From the NCBI GenBank assembly GCA_964387985.1, contig CAYLZG010000005.1:1-64000 (forward strand): DNA of 64,000 nucleotides. Direction: 5' to 3'. The notes beneath the pieces are model-generated. The model was not told where the DNA came from. It did not search any database and was given only the letters and a program-made list of their open reading frames with translations. How positions within the stretch are numbered: the stretch's first letter is position 1; every line of letters starts with the position of its first letter. Shown here piece after piece: positions 44,055-56,509 of this stretch. This DNA comes from JALOOB01 sp964387985. Its GTDB lineage: Bacteria > Chloroflexota > Anaerolineae > CG2-30-64-16. The translations under genes were made by a program, and so were the position numbers.

Positions 44055-46961
44055 TTAGCTGCCACTTGCCGCCCACCTGATCATGTTGGCCAGCAGCCGG
44101 TCGGCCACGGGATGCGTGCCAAGGTGCTCCCGTAGGCGGAGAGTGTTGACCAGGAAGCAGCCCGCGCCCAGACGATAGGCGCCGAGTGCGACGCCGGAGG
44201 TGTAGCCGGTGGGACAGGTGTAGCCGATGGCGAAGCCAGCGACGATCGTCTCGTCTGGCGGGTCCTGATCCTGGAACAGACGCAGTGGGATGATGTCCCG
44301 GTAGTACTCCCAGTCCATGATACCGCCGGATGGCAGACCGTCGAAGATGGGATGGCGTTTCGCGACATCCTCGCGATGGTAGATGCTGTTGTAGAAGATG
44401 TCGCAGCGGCCTCGCTTGGCCAAGGGCAACCAGTGCAGCGGATCAGCGCCTTGGTCGTAGGTGGCCGGATCCAGGACGATGACCCACGCGCCCGCCGAGA
44501 CCCGGCGCCAGAGTCCCTGCCAGGCAGCTGAGGCTCCCCCGGAAGCGGGGAGGTTGCCAACGAGGATCACCTCGCGCGCGTGTCCAGCTTGCGCTACCGA
44601 CGCACTTGGCTCGAAGGCCTGGTAGGCGGCTCCACGACGCGCAAGCCACTCGGCGAGCCTGCCGTCATCCTCCCACACCGTCACCGGAACGGGTAGCGCC
44701 AGGCGCGTGTCTTCACCAACATAGAAGGTCGCCCGGCCGCCCGCCGGAGCCGCGCCACGCTCGATCTGCAGGGCGAATTGATATGGGCCGGGCCGCCCAT
44801 CTGCGATCACTTCTACGGCGAGGACAGGGATGGCCAGCGGCGGGTCGCTGCCCGGCGCAGGAGTCGCGACGGTCAGGTCCAGAGAGCGCTCCCAAACGAT
44901 GCCGCCGGGGCCGAAGACGCGCGCCGTCGCCGGGTAGATGCCTGGAGGCAGGATGTCTTCGTTGGCGAGCACGGCCTCTAGCCGAACCGGCCGGCCCCGA
45001 TAGACATGCCGCGGCTCGACGAAGAGACACCAGCGCAGCGGCGCCAGCCCGTCGGCGAGAGCGTCGAGGACGCACGGCTTGAATTCGCGCCAGGTCGTCC
45101 AGAGGCCTTCTGCCGTCATGCCCTGGTCGACCGTGCCGGTGAGGTTATAGCCGCAGATGTGCGGGTTAGCGCGGATGGCATTGAGGCTGTTGAGGCGCTG
45201 TGCCGCGTGCAGGACCTGGCTCTGGTGCAGCATATCCTCGGGGAAGGGCGCGACCTCGTCCATCCCATACCTCTGCCAATCGCGCTCATACGCCGCGGCC
45301 CAAGCATGATAGTACGCACCATCCTCGAAGAGGTCCGCCGATTTGCCGGCCTGCTCAAAGAGCCGCGTCACGCGGATTGCATTGACGGCACTGGCGATGC
45401 CGTACTCGCCGATGTAGACTGGTTTGGTATCGTGGCCCAGGTCACGCAGGAAACGGATCGTCTCCGGACTGTGCGGGGTCGGGGGGTACATGTGGGCGTC
45501 GCCGACATGCTCGAAGTAGCCGCCGGGATAGCCGCCGAAGGTATGCGGCTCCTTTAGGTTTTCATAGCGTAGAGCGCCAGGCGCCTCAGCGCCCCACTGG
45601 TGTTCCCACGCGACGGACCCGGGATTGCTGACCGAACCGATCCCCAGCTCGCAGTCCATGCGGCCAGTATTGAGCAGGACCAAGCGCGTGGGGTCGAGAG
45701 AGCGGATCAGCGGCAGCATGCCTACGGCATGGCGGAACACCGGGCCATCCATCGTCTCGTTCAACAGACCCCAGATGACCACGCTGGGATGGTTGCGGTC
45801 GCGGCGGATCATCTCCTCATTTGCGGCGTTAAAGCGCGCGCCGAAATGGGGCGAGTACTCCATACACCAACTCGAGTAGGCCTCTTCATACACCATCAGG
45901 CCGAGCTCGTCGCACAGGTCTAGCTGGGCAGAGGTCGCCAGGCCGGCAATGAAGCGGATTGCGTTGAATCCGGCCGCCTTGGCGTTCAGGATGTCACGGC
46001 GGAACGCGGCCGCGACCTGCGCCGGGGTCATGGCCGAGGGCCAGTCGTTGCCCGTATGTGAGCAGCGGAAGAAAATCCGTCGTCCGTTCAGGCGGAAATA
46101 GCCATTCTCGACGCGCAGATGGCGGAATCCGCAGCGTACGCTGTAGGTATGGCGGAGCGGGGGATCAACCTGCGCGGCCAGGGTGACAGCTACGCGGTAG
46201 AGGTAGGGGTCGTCCGTGCTCCAGAGGTGCGGAGAGGGCACCCTGCACGCCACCGCCGTTGTGGTCGTGCCCTGACCGCAGAGGACTTCAAGCATCGCGG
46301 TTGCGATGGGGTCTCCGCCGCCCGCCGGTTCGACCGTTACTGCCAGAGCGCCGCATGCGGGCGCTGCTACCATGTCATTGCGCACGGCGATCTTGAGATC
46401 CAGGTCGCCGGTTGCGGGATCGGGCTGCGCGAAGAGATCCGTTACCCGGATGGCCGGCAGGACGACAACCGTGACCGGGGCGACGATGCCGCCCCGGTTG
46501 AAGGACCAGCCGATGCGATAGTCGACGCGCTTGTTGCGGTGAGGCGTTTCGTTGAGAACGATGCCGTCCACCGGCTCATCGAGCGGATTCAGTACGCAGA
46601 CGGCCAGCCGGTGGTCCGCCGTAGCAGGCAGGCGACGGACGGCATCCGTAGCATCGAGCTCGAACGGCGTCTCGCCGCCTTCATGGCTGCCGATATAGGA
46701 TCCGTTGATCCACACCTGTGCCATGTAGTCGACAGCTGCAAACCGTACAAGACACCGCTGGTGGGGATCAGGTACCTCCGGGAGCCGAAAGGTAGTCCAG
46801 TACCAGGCGAGGCCGTGATAACCCGGAAAGGGCTGCTGGATCAGGCCGGGCACGGACGACGCGACGGCGTCGGGGCCTGGGCCGCGGTCGAACCACCGTT
46901 CGTCGCGGCCCACGTTCCTGGGATCGCGTGCGATCCACCAGGGGCCGGTCAGTGTTAGCAT
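44055..46961 (-). CDS. GH2-family glycoside hydrolase 1
   Basis: A 968-aa enzyme with the GH2 order: jelly-roll domain (to about residue 180), immunoglobulin-like domain, and TIM barrel with acid/base IWGLLNETMDGP and nucleophile YIGEYGIAS. A long C-terminal region with Ig-like and possible carbohydrate-binding domains follows. No signal peptide. GH2 covers beta-galactosidase, beta-glucuronidase and beta-mannosidase, and activity cannot be assigned. Its start overlaps the upstream GH36 stop by one base (TGATG). Paralogue of the GH2 at 49113. Confidence 0.92.
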   Translation of the reverse strand: MLTLTGPWWIARDPRNVGRDERWFDRGPGPDAVASSVPGLIQQPFPGYHGLAWYWTTFRLPEVPDPHQRCLVRFAAVDYMAQVWINGSYIGSHEGGETPFELDATDAVRRLPATADHRLAVCVLNPLDEPVDGIVLNETPHRNKRVDYRIGWSFNRGGIVAPVTVVVLPAIRVTDLFAQPDPATGDLDLKIAVRNDMVAAPACGALAVTVEPAGGGDPIATAMLEVLCGQGTTTTAVACRVPSPHLWSTDDPYLYRVAVTLAAQVDPPLRHTYSVRCGFRHLRVENGYFRLNGRRIFFRCSHTGNDWPSAMTPAQVAAAFRRDILNAKAAGFNAIRFIAGLATSAQLDLCDELGLMVYEEAYSSWCMEYSPHFGARFNAANEEMIRRDRNHPSVVIWGLLNETMDGPVFRHAVGMLPLIRSLDPTRLVLLNTGRMDCELGIGSVSNPGSVAWEHQWGAEAPGALRYENLKEPHTFGGYPGGYFEHVGDAHMYPPTPHSPETIRFLRDLGHDTKPVYIGEYGIASAVNAIRVTRLFEQAGKSADLFEDGAYYHAWAAAYERDWQRYGMDEVAPFPEDMLHQSQVLHAAQRLNSLNAIRANPHICGYNLTGTVDQGMTAEGLWTTWREFKPCVLDALADGLAPLRWCLFVEPRHVYRGRPVRLEAVLANEDILPPGIYPATARVFGPGGIVWERSLDLTVATPAPGSDPPLAIPVLAVEVIADGRPGPYQFALQIERGAAPAGGRATFYVGEDTRLALPVPVTVWEDDGRLAEWLARRGAAYQAFEPSASVAQAGHAREVILVGNLPASGGASAAWQGLWRRVSAGAWVIVLDPATYDQGADPLHWLPLAKRGRCDIFYNSIYHREDVAKRHPIFDGLPSGGIMDWEYYRDIIPLRLFQDQDPPDETIVAGFAIGYTCPTGYTSGVALGAYRLGAGCFLVNTLRLREHLGTHPVADRLLANMIRWAASGS

Positions 46962-49099
46962 CAGACGGCCTCGAACAGAAGCAGTTCGGATGTCAGTGCG
47001 CCCTCCAGCCGCACAGGCACACCCTGCTTCATCAGCGAAAAACCATCCACCTCGCAGGTCTGCCCGGTGTTGTCCCAGGTGACACGATAGCGCCGGGCAA
47101 CATCGAGGCCGCGCAGGCGGAGCAGATATACAGGCTCGTCCGGATCGGAGAGTTGGAAGACACCTGCAATCCCCCGTGAACGGTCAGCGGAGGCCAGTTC
47201 CAGGACCCCCCACCCCTTCGGCTCCGGCCCATCGAAGGCCGGGGTATGATGGTAAATGCGACCGGTCGCCATGAAGGGTCGCACGAATTCCTTATATAGC
47301 TTGACCATATGCTGGACACGACCGAGCAGTGCCGGGCTGGCCGGCTTGCCGCGCGGAGCGAGAAAGCCCATGGTGGGCCGGACAAAGAGCAACAGCCTGG
47401 CCTGAAAGTCGACGTCGCCGGTGATGTGGCCGTCCTGACCGCCAAGCAGCCGGTCAACATATTCGGGCGGAAGCGCCATGGTCATGCCGTTCGTGATCGT
47501 GAACGAACGTGGAGCTATCTGCCAATCCGTTACCCAGGTGTGGCTGAAATTGCGCACCAGGCCGATATCGGTGCGCCCGCCACCGCCGGCACAGCTCTCG
47601 AAAATCGTGTTCGGGAAGCGCGCGCGCAGGCGCTGGTAGATGCCATAGAGCGCCTGGTAGTAGCGCCAGTAGCCATTTTCGACATATCCGTCGCGCTCGT
47701 TGTATGAGCCTGGCCCAAGGCCGCCGACGTTGTAGTCCAAGCGGAAAAAGTCTAGCTCCTCCCTTTCGATCAGGCCGGCAATCTGGCCCTCCATCCATTG
47801 AGCTGCGGCGGGCTGCGTGATATCGAGCAGACCGCCAAGACGCTGCTCACCATCGTAAGCTGTGCCCAGCCATTCGGGGTGTGCCTGCACGATGGTGCTC
47901 TTGGGACCAATGCGCTCGGCATCCATCCATAGCCCCCAGAGCAGCCCCAGCTCATGTGCGCGATCCCGAAATGGCTTCAAGCCATCAGGGAACCGCTGCC
48001 GGTCCACCTCCCAGTCCCCGACTGTGGACCACCAATCGCTGTGAGGCGCGGCATACCAGCTTGCATCGATGAAGAACACCTCAGCCCCAGCCTTGGCGCC
48101 GTTCTCTATGGCATGCCACACGCCGTCTACTGTGATTTCGACCTCGGGCCCGATGCCGGTTTCGATCCAGCCACCGCGGCCGCGCGCCTGGGGCAGGAAG
48201 ACGCTTTTGCGAAGATGATCGTGCATGGCCTGAATGGCCTCGTCCAGATCGCCAAACACCAGGCCTAGGTGCATCTCGGGCGTGACAATCGTCTCGCCTG
48301 CAGCGATGATGCGCTGCGGAGCAGGCGCATCAGGCCCGGCGCGGAAGAAGAGGCGCGCGGAGCCGTCGGTCAGCCCCACGTCCGCATCCAGATCGAACTC
48401 GAAGGCGTAGCCGCCAGACCAGGCAAGCTGGCCGATGAAATGCTCGCCGGTGGCATTGTTGCGCAGAACGAACATCGGGTGCCGGTGGCGATCACGGCGG
48501 AAACGACCGTCGATGCGGAAGCCGGCATTGGGCACCGGGTGCCACTGGAAATTGCCTTCATCGCCCCAGTGCGAGTCCGCCATGTAGCCGACAGAATAGA
48601 GCGGCGCGTTCCGGTCTCTCAGGTGGGCGCGCCAGCGCGGGGTGGTCTTGAGCACGCCGCTGAACGGATAGGCCGCGGCCAGGGCCGCCGGCCGGTCACC
48701 GGTGTTGGTAATCTCGAGCCAGCGCGTGAGCACCGGCGTGCCGTCGAGCAGGGTATGTACCTTGACCGTCACTGGGCGCACCTCGTGCCGGAGCGTGACG
48801 ATCACATGGCGTCCCTGTGCCTCCAGGTTCTCCTCCAGCCCGCCCCAGGCCCAGTGCGAGGCGAGCAACTGACCATCGATTTCCAGCCAGAAGGCCTGGG
48901 GGGTAGGGTGCCGGGCGGGATCCAGCCGAGGGCTCTCCCAGTCATTTAGGAATCCGGCGCCATTCCAGCTCCGGCCCACATAGCGCCCTTTGATCAACGA
49001 TTCTTCGTAGGCCACCAGCGCCGTCCGATAGCCCACAGTTGGCGCAGGCTCCGTTGTCAACTGCACATCCGACCATCTCTCCGGTTCAAAGGCTACCAT
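46961..49099 (-). CDS. GH36-type hydrolase (E; RLDYN clade)
   Basis: A 712-aa glycosidase with the same layout as the protein at 35402: YRTALVAYEESLIKGRYVGRSW... near the start, FFIDASWYA, RFPDGLKPF, FFRLDYNVGGLG (nucleophile strand) and SCAGGGGRTDIGLVRNF (acid/base region). An AGGAGCGACAG ribosome site precedes the ATG at 49099. No signal peptide. It sits between two GH2 genes, so GH2-GH36 pairs alternate here. Confidence 0.88.
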   Translation of the reverse strand: MVAFEPERWSDVQLTTEPAPTVGYRTALVAYEESLIKGRYVGRSWNGAGFLNDWESPRLDPARHPTPQAFWLEIDGQLLASHWAWGGLEENLEAQGRHVIVTLRHEVRPVTVKVHTLLDGTPVLTRWLEITNTGDRPAALAAAYPFSGVLKTTPRWRAHLRDRNAPLYSVGYMADSHWGDEGNFQWHPVPNAGFRIDGRFRRDRHRHPMFVLRNNATGEHFIGQLAWSGGYAFEFDLDADVGLTDGSARLFFRAGPDAPAPQRIIAAGETIVTPEMHLGLVFGDLDEAIQAMHDHLRKSVFLPQARGRGGWIETGIGPEVEITVDGVWHAIENGAKAGAEVFFIDASWYAAPHSDWWSTVGDWEVDRQRFPDGLKPFRDRAHELGLLWGLWMDAERIGPKSTIVQAHPEWLGTAYDGEQRLGGLLDITQPAAAQWMEGQIAGLIEREELDFFRLDYNVGGLGPGSYNERDGYVENGYWRYYQALYGIYQRLRARFPNTIFESCAGGGGRTDIGLVRNFSHTWVTDWQIAPRSFTITNGMTMALPPEYVDRLLGGQDGHITGDVDFQARLLLFVRPTMGFLAPRGKPASPALLGRVQHMVKLYKEFVRPFMATGRIYHHTPAFDGPEPKGWGVLELASADRSRGIAGVFQLSDPDEPVYLLRLRGLDVARRYRVTWDNTGQTCEVDGFSLMKQGVPVRLEGALTSELLLFEAV

Positions 49100-49112
49100 T
49101 CTGTCGCTCCTT

Positions 49113-52115
<3,003 letters not shown>

Positions 52116-52126
52116 TGCATATCTCC

Positions 52127-52432
52127 TTAAGACTGTAACGCTTGGGCGTCGGTCAAGGCAGCGTCTGTTTCGCGTACTTCGAGAGGTAAGGGGGGAAGCG
52201 GGCCGGTCAACTCGGTGTAAGGCTTGCAGGCCGCAGCCAGTAGCGACGCGACCAGTACGACAGCCAGGGTAAACAGGACGGACGGCAGCAGGCAGGCAGG
52301 CGCCCGTCTGCCGATGTGGAGCACTTTTGACCACGGCGGGTGTCTATGCCGCAGGACGCGGCAGCGACGCCTTGGGCGCGCGTCGCCGCGATAAACAAAG
52401 CGGTCAAGCTTCGTGGGAGGTGACCACAGCAC
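52127..52432 (-). pseudogene. Probable remnant of a MalG-type permease N-terminus
   Basis: A 101-codon frame containing VLFTLAVVLVASLLAAACKPYTELTGPLPPLP. This lines up with the first membrane helix and KPYQELIDPFPTLLP of the intact permease just upstream, and the DNA of both shares GTAAGGCTTG and AGGCCG. The rest of the permease is missing. It starts with GTG 12 bases after the intact permease. Most likely a decayed partial duplication; a small membrane or lipoprotein (AAC could be a lipobox) is the alternative. Confidence 0.5.
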
Positions 52433-52444
52433 TATGACCTGCCA

Positions 52445-53338
52445 TCAACCTTTCAACCCTGAGGTCTGTGCCCCGCGCACAAAAGTCCGCTGTGATAACG
52501 CGTAGGCGACCAGGACCGGCAGGACTGTCAAGAGCGAGCCGGTGATCCACAGATCATAGCGCGTCCAGTAGATGCTGCGTAGGCCATTCAGGAACAGAGG
52601 CAGCGTCTGTTTGTCCATCGAGTTGATGATCACCGAGGGGAAAAGGAAGTTGTCCCACTGTCCCAGAAAGGTGAAGACCGAGATCGTCGTCAGCGGCGCC
52701 AGGGCCAGCGGCATGACCACACGCGAGTAGATCCAGAATTCGCCCGCGCCGTCGATGCGCGCGGCCTCGATGAGTTCTGTCGGGATGCCCTCGCAGAAGC
52801 TGCGCATGGTGTATATCCCGAAGGTGCTCCACAGGCTGATAACTACCAAGGCCCACAGGCTGTCGACCAGCTTGAGTTCAGCGACCTGCACATAGAGTGG
52901 GATCATGATGACCACGAAGGGAAGCATCATGGTCGCCAGGATGATCTTGAAGAGCACTTCCTTGAGCGGGAAGCGATACTTGGCGAAGACATAGCCGGTC
53001 GCTGAGGCCGTCAGCGCCTGAACCGCGGTTACAGCCGCGGCGACCCAGACCGTATTCCACATGGCCAAAGGGAAGCCGCGGCGAGTGAAGATTTCGTAGA
53101 AGGTGGCGACCGACCACTGCTTGGGGAGCAGGGTTGGAAAGGGATCGATCAGTTCCTGGTAAGGCTTGAAGGCCGAGAACACCAGGAGAATGAAGGGGGT
53201 GATGGCCAGGAAGGAGAGGACCGTCAGCAGCGCGTAGGCCGGCACCTGACCGAGCACCTTGCGCACACGGGCCAGGCTCGCTGTGCCCCGATACCTTCTG
53301 GTTGGTCGCGGTGAGGAATTCAACATTGTGGCACCCAT
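52445..53338 (-). CDS. Carbohydrate ABC transporter permease (MalG-type)
   Basis: A 297-aa inner-membrane permease with six hydrophobic segments. The cytoplasmic EAA loop is EAARIDGAGEFWIYSRVVMPL, which contacts the ATPase, and TPFILLVFSAFKPYQEL is the typical N-terminal helix of this group. It pairs with the MalF-type permease 12 bases upstream. No ABC ATPase gene is present in the window, so a shared MsmX/UgpC-like ATPase elsewhere is expected. Confidence 0.94.
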   Translation of the reverse strand: MGATMLNSSPRPTRRYRGTASLARVRKVLGQVPAYALLTVLSFLAITPFILLVFSAFKPYQELIDPFPTLLPKQWSVATFYEIFTRRGFPLAMWNTVWVAAAVTAVQALTASATGYVFAKYRFPLKEVLFKIILATMMLPFVVIMIPLYVQVAELKLVDSLWALVVISLWSTFGIYTMRSFCEGIPTELIEAARIDGAGEFWIYSRVVMPLALAPLTTISVFTFLGQWDNFLFPSVIINSMDKQTLPLFLNGLRSIYWTRYDLWITGSLLTVLPVLVAYALSQRTFVRGAQTSGLKG

Positions 53339-53350
53339 CGGTCTGACTCC

Positions 53351-54313
53351 TCAGTACTCAAAGGTGGCGCGCAGGCGGTTGGTGGCTGTCTGGATCAGGA
53401 ATACGATGACAAACAGCCAGACGGCTATGGCTGAGGCGAAGCCGAAACGCCAGTTGGTAAAGGCCTCGGTGTAAAGCCAGATGCTCAATACGGTCGTGGC
53501 GTACCCTGGTCCACCCGCATTCTTTGGCAGGAGCGCGGCTGAGACGTACACCTGCAGCCCCTGGATGAGCAGCATCGTGACGACCAGCATCAGTATGGGC
53601 GACAGCAGCGGCATCGTTACGCGCCAGAAAACCTGCCAACCGTTGGCGCCGTCCACGTACGCAGCATCATAGAATTCCTGGGGTATGTTCAGCAATCCTG
53701 CGGTCAGGAGGACCATATACGTACCGAGGATCTTCCAGGCGTCGATGACTGCAACCGTAGTCAGCGCGGAGCTTTCGTCCGTTAAGAACTTGCTCTCCGG
53801 TAGCCCCAGTGCGCGCAGGCCCGCGTTCACGATGCCGGTATCGGGGTCAAGGATTTGCTTGAACAGCAAGGTCATCGCCACCAGAGAAACTACGACCGGT
53901 ATGAAAATGGTGAACTGATAGAAATTGCGCCCCCGCTTGATCGAGATCAGAGCCATCGACGTTAGGAGCGCGAGCGGAAAACAGAACAGCCATAGCTCGG
54001 CGGCATAGATGAGGGTTTTGCTGGTGGCAATCGGGAAGAGAAAATGCTGAGTGACTAATTCGAAGTTCTGCAGGCCGATGAACCGCACCTTATCCGGTTC
54101 AAGATAGTTTTGATTGGTGAGCGCCATAACCAACCCACGCACGATAGGACCAATCGTAAAGAGGCCATACCAGGCGACTGTCGGCAACAGGACCATCAAG
54201 CCAAACCAAAACTGTGGCCGCCTGAGCGCCTTGCGGATCTGCTGGCGCGTCCCGCGCGGCTGCAGGGTTACCTGGACCGCGCCAGCAGGCAACCTGGACT
54301 CCGTATGTGCCAT
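53351..54313 (-). CDS. Carbohydrate ABC transporter permease (MalF-type)
   Basis: A 320-aa membrane protein. The EAA loop reads YDAAYVDGANGWQVFWRVTMPLL, and helices include GLMVLLPTVAWYGLFTIGP. I start it at 54313, where GGAGGGTAGTG precedes the ATG, and reject an upstream extension. It is separated from the binding-protein gene by a 296-base region with an inverted repeat, as is common when the binding protein needs more expression than the permeases. Confidence 0.93.
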   Translation of the reverse strand: MAHTESRLPAGAVQVTLQPRGTRQQIRKALRRPQFWFGLMVLLPTVAWYGLFTIGPIVRGLVMALTNQNYLEPDKVRFIGLQNFELVTQHFLFPIATSKTLIYAAELWLFCFPLALLTSMALISIKRGRNFYQFTIFIPVVVSLVAMTLLFKQILDPDTGIVNAGLRALGLPESKFLTDESSALTTVAVIDAWKILGTYMVLLTAGLLNIPQEFYDAAYVDGANGWQVFWRVTMPLLSPILMLVVTMLLIQGLQVYVSAALLPKNAGGPGYATTVLSIWLYTEAFTNWRFGFASAIAVWLFVIVFLIQTATNRLRATFEY

Positions 54314-54424
54314 CACTACCCTCCACGCATCGATTGCGGTGCCCACTCGGCACCGATGTCTCGCCGCACAAGCTCTACTTGCCGCGATCACACGTCGTTG
54401 TGCCAAGGGCTTGGTTGATGGATC

Positions 54425-54520
54425 CCGTTACGGCAAACTCCTACTGAAGGGCCTGCTTCATACGCCTGAGAACTCGCTGCGAATGCTGGGAGGTTCTTCG
54501 CGCGGAGTTTGCCGTAACGG
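54425..54520. repeat. 17-bp inverted repeat flanking a short spacer (MITE-like or mRNA hairpin)
   Basis: CCGTTACGGCAAACTCC (54425-54441) is perfectly repeated in reverse complement at 54504-54520, with 62 bases between. Inner parts also pair weakly (AGAAC/GTTCT). It lies between the binding-protein gene and the permease gene of one operon. Either a terminator/attenuator hairpin that makes the binding protein more abundant, or a small inverted-repeat element. The rest of the 54314-54609 gap shows no gene. Confidence 0.6.
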
Positions 54521-54609
54521 ATGTTGCGTTGCAAGCTCCACCAGGAGCGACGTCAGACCGTAGCTCCGCGTGAAGGTGGCGCTTGCGAGCCTGGTTGTAG
54601 CTGGAACTC

Positions 54610-56055
54610 TTACGTTGCGGCTACGTCGGCATCCCACTGCTGGAGCTGGTTCACAGCACGCTCCTGGATCAGTTTCGCGCCCTCGGCCGAACTGAGCTTC
54701 CCGCCCCGGATCTGCGTACAGACATCCGAGACGGCGGACTCGACCTGGCCAATGTACCATTCGCCGCCGAAGAAGGTCTGGTCCTTCAGCATGTCGAACT
54801 GGCCCCTGTACATCTGGCGAATCACATCGCTGTACTTCTCGCCGGTGTCATCCCACATCGGATGGTCATTCGCCTTGATCAGCGGTACAGGCACCATGTA
54901 GTTGGCGACGTAGTTCGTCATCCAGACTTGCTGTCCTTCAACGGTCGTCAGCCACTTCAGGAACTCCACGGCGTTGGCCTGGTTCGCGACCCTGGGCAGG
55001 GTGATGAAACCCCAGCCACCTTCGCCCATCCACTTGTTAGGTTTGCTCGGGTCGGCGTTCGGGGGTGTGAAGCACTCGTACCATAGGCCGACTTCTTCCA
55101 GGAAGAAGAGAACTGCGACGTTGCCACGGGCAACGGCCACCTTTTGCTGCTGTGCCAGGTTGGTCTGCGAGTCGCCCTGGTCCGCCTCGATGCCCATCTT
55201 GACCGGCGTTTCCACCAGCAGTTCCAGCACCTTGACGGTGTCGTCGTTGTCGAAATCGAACTTCCGGGCATCTGCGTCCCACCACATGCGGTCCATCTGG
55301 TGCAGCATGCTTGAAACGTACGAGAACTCCCAACCTGCGCTGCTCAAGCCGTAGCGGATGACCTTGCCATCCTCTTCAACCTGCAGCTTCTGCGCAAGCT
55401 CCCACATCTGCTCATAGCTGTCGAACTGGAGCTTGCCATTCTTCGGGGGATAGAGCTTGGCTTCCTCGGCGGTGATCTTGTTATACTTGAGATCCTCGGT
55501 GGGCCAGGCGCCTGCGATGCTGATCGTGCTGAACTCAGTTGGCACACCGTAGATTTTGCCCCGCCACGTGTAGCAGGGGATGCCGTCGCCGAACCAATCC
55601 TTCGCAGGATCGGAGCCGGCCGCTTTATACACAGAATCGTCGATGTCTACAACGGCATTCTTGGGCAGATACGAGGCCAAGCCCTTGCCCATCACGCAGG
55701 CTACATCAGGGGGCGTGCCCGCGGCGAGTGCCACGAGCGGTTTGCCGAATGGATCATCCTGCGGCTGCACAACCACCTTGATGCCCGTCTTCTCGGTGAA
55801 GGCTTTGCCCAGCGCTTCATACTTGGTGATGTGCGGATCGTACTTGAGACCCCACAGGATCAATTCGCCACTTGCTGCAGGTGCGGGGGCTTCCGCTGCC
55901 GGTTTCTCGGCCTCGGCCCCACCCTCTGCAGCAGGAGCTGCCGCGGGCGCGGCCGCTGGAGGTGCACAGGCTGCGACGACGCCTGCTGCCGTTGCCAAGC
56001 CCAGCGCCTTCACCATCTGGCGTCGGGTCAGCTTCGTTCCTTCGTCTAGACTCAT
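54610..56055 (-). CDS. ABC sugar-binding lipoprotein 1
   Basis: A 481-aa family-1 extracellular solute-binding protein. The N-terminus has a twin-arginine-like TRRQMVKALGL, a hydrophobic stretch and the lipobox VAAC, then an Ala/Pro/Glu-rich linker. Tat-dependent lipoprotein export is therefore plausible. The body has EALGKAFTEKTGIKVVVQPQ and a WWD/GEGGWGF segment typical of large sugar-binding proteins. I start it at 56055, where AAGGAGG lies 9 bases upstream, and reject a 41-codon upstream extension. First gene of the leftward operon, controlled by the operator at 56387. Confidence 0.92.
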   Translation of the reverse strand: MSLDEGTKLTRRQMVKALGLATAAGVVAACAPPAAAPAAAPAAEGGAEAEKPAAEAPAPAASGELILWGLKYDPHITKYEALGKAFTEKTGIKVVVQPQDDPFGKPLVALAAGTPPDVACVMGKGLASYLPKNAVVDIDDSVYKAAGSDPAKDWFGDGIPCYTWRGKIYGVPTEFSTISIAGAWPTEDLKYNKITAEEAKLYPPKNGKLQFDSYEQMWELAQKLQVEEDGKVIRYGLSSAGWEFSYVSSMLHQMDRMWWDADARKFDFDNDDTVKVLELLVETPVKMGIEADQGDSQTNLAQQQKVAVARGNVAVLFFLEEVGLWYECFTPPNADPSKPNKWMGEGGWGFITLPRVANQANAVEFLKWLTTVEGQQVWMTNYVANYMVPVPLIKANDHPMWDDTGEKYSDVIRQMYRGQFDMLKDQTFFGGEWYIGQVESAVSDVCTQIRGGKLSSAEGAKLIQERAVNQLQQWDADVAAT

Positions 56056-56386
56056 TGCCGATCCTCCTTGTGGCTGAACGAGGAGAGCAGTTCGAACACT
56101 GCTCGGGGCACCGCCGTGCTGGCTGGCATAACCGTCACGGCTGAGCTTGAGTGGCTGAGACTCATCCCTGGGGTTCATGCAGCTTGTGACGCCTCCTTGC
56201 CCTTCGTGTATGGGGGAGCTGGCTCTGGCACGCGAGTTACCAGACGAACCATGCGAAATCGGAACCGTACTGCATTGCTGGGATTATCACGCTTACTGGC
56301 CGACCGTTGAGGTCAAAAGCCAGTCACACTCGGTCGGATTAGGACTAGACAAATCGCGCGAAATCTGATATAGTAGCCGGGAAACT

Positions 56387-56457
56387 GTTTACAATCTACC
56401 ATACCTTTTATCCCCTGTCAAGTATATCTTGACAAAAATAGACCCGTATGTTAGGTT
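56387..56457. promoter_or_regulatory. Divergent promoters sharing back-to-back -35 boxes, with GntR-type operator
   Basis: Minus strand (binding-protein operon): TTGACA (56421-56416), 17 bases, extended TGG-TAGATT (-10 at 56398-56393). Plus strand (chaperonin): TTGACA (56429-56434), 17 bases, extended TGT-TAGGTT (-10 at 56452-56457). The two -35 boxes form the dyad TGTCAAG-TATAT-CTTGACA (56416-56434). The operator word GTTTACAATCTACCAT (56387-56402) covers the minus -10. A repressor there blocks the transport operon directly, while control of the chaperonin promoter would be indirect. Confidence 0.7.
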
Positions 56458-56509
56458 CTGCCGCGCTGGTCCAGGATGGACCCGTCAGCAGGTCAGAAAG
56501 GCCGCATCC

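Noticed and set aside
52116..52334. 73-residue N-terminal extension of the second GH2 enzyme
   Set aside because: It lacks GH2 similarity and overlaps the permease remnant; the GTG at 52115 has a strong ribosome site.
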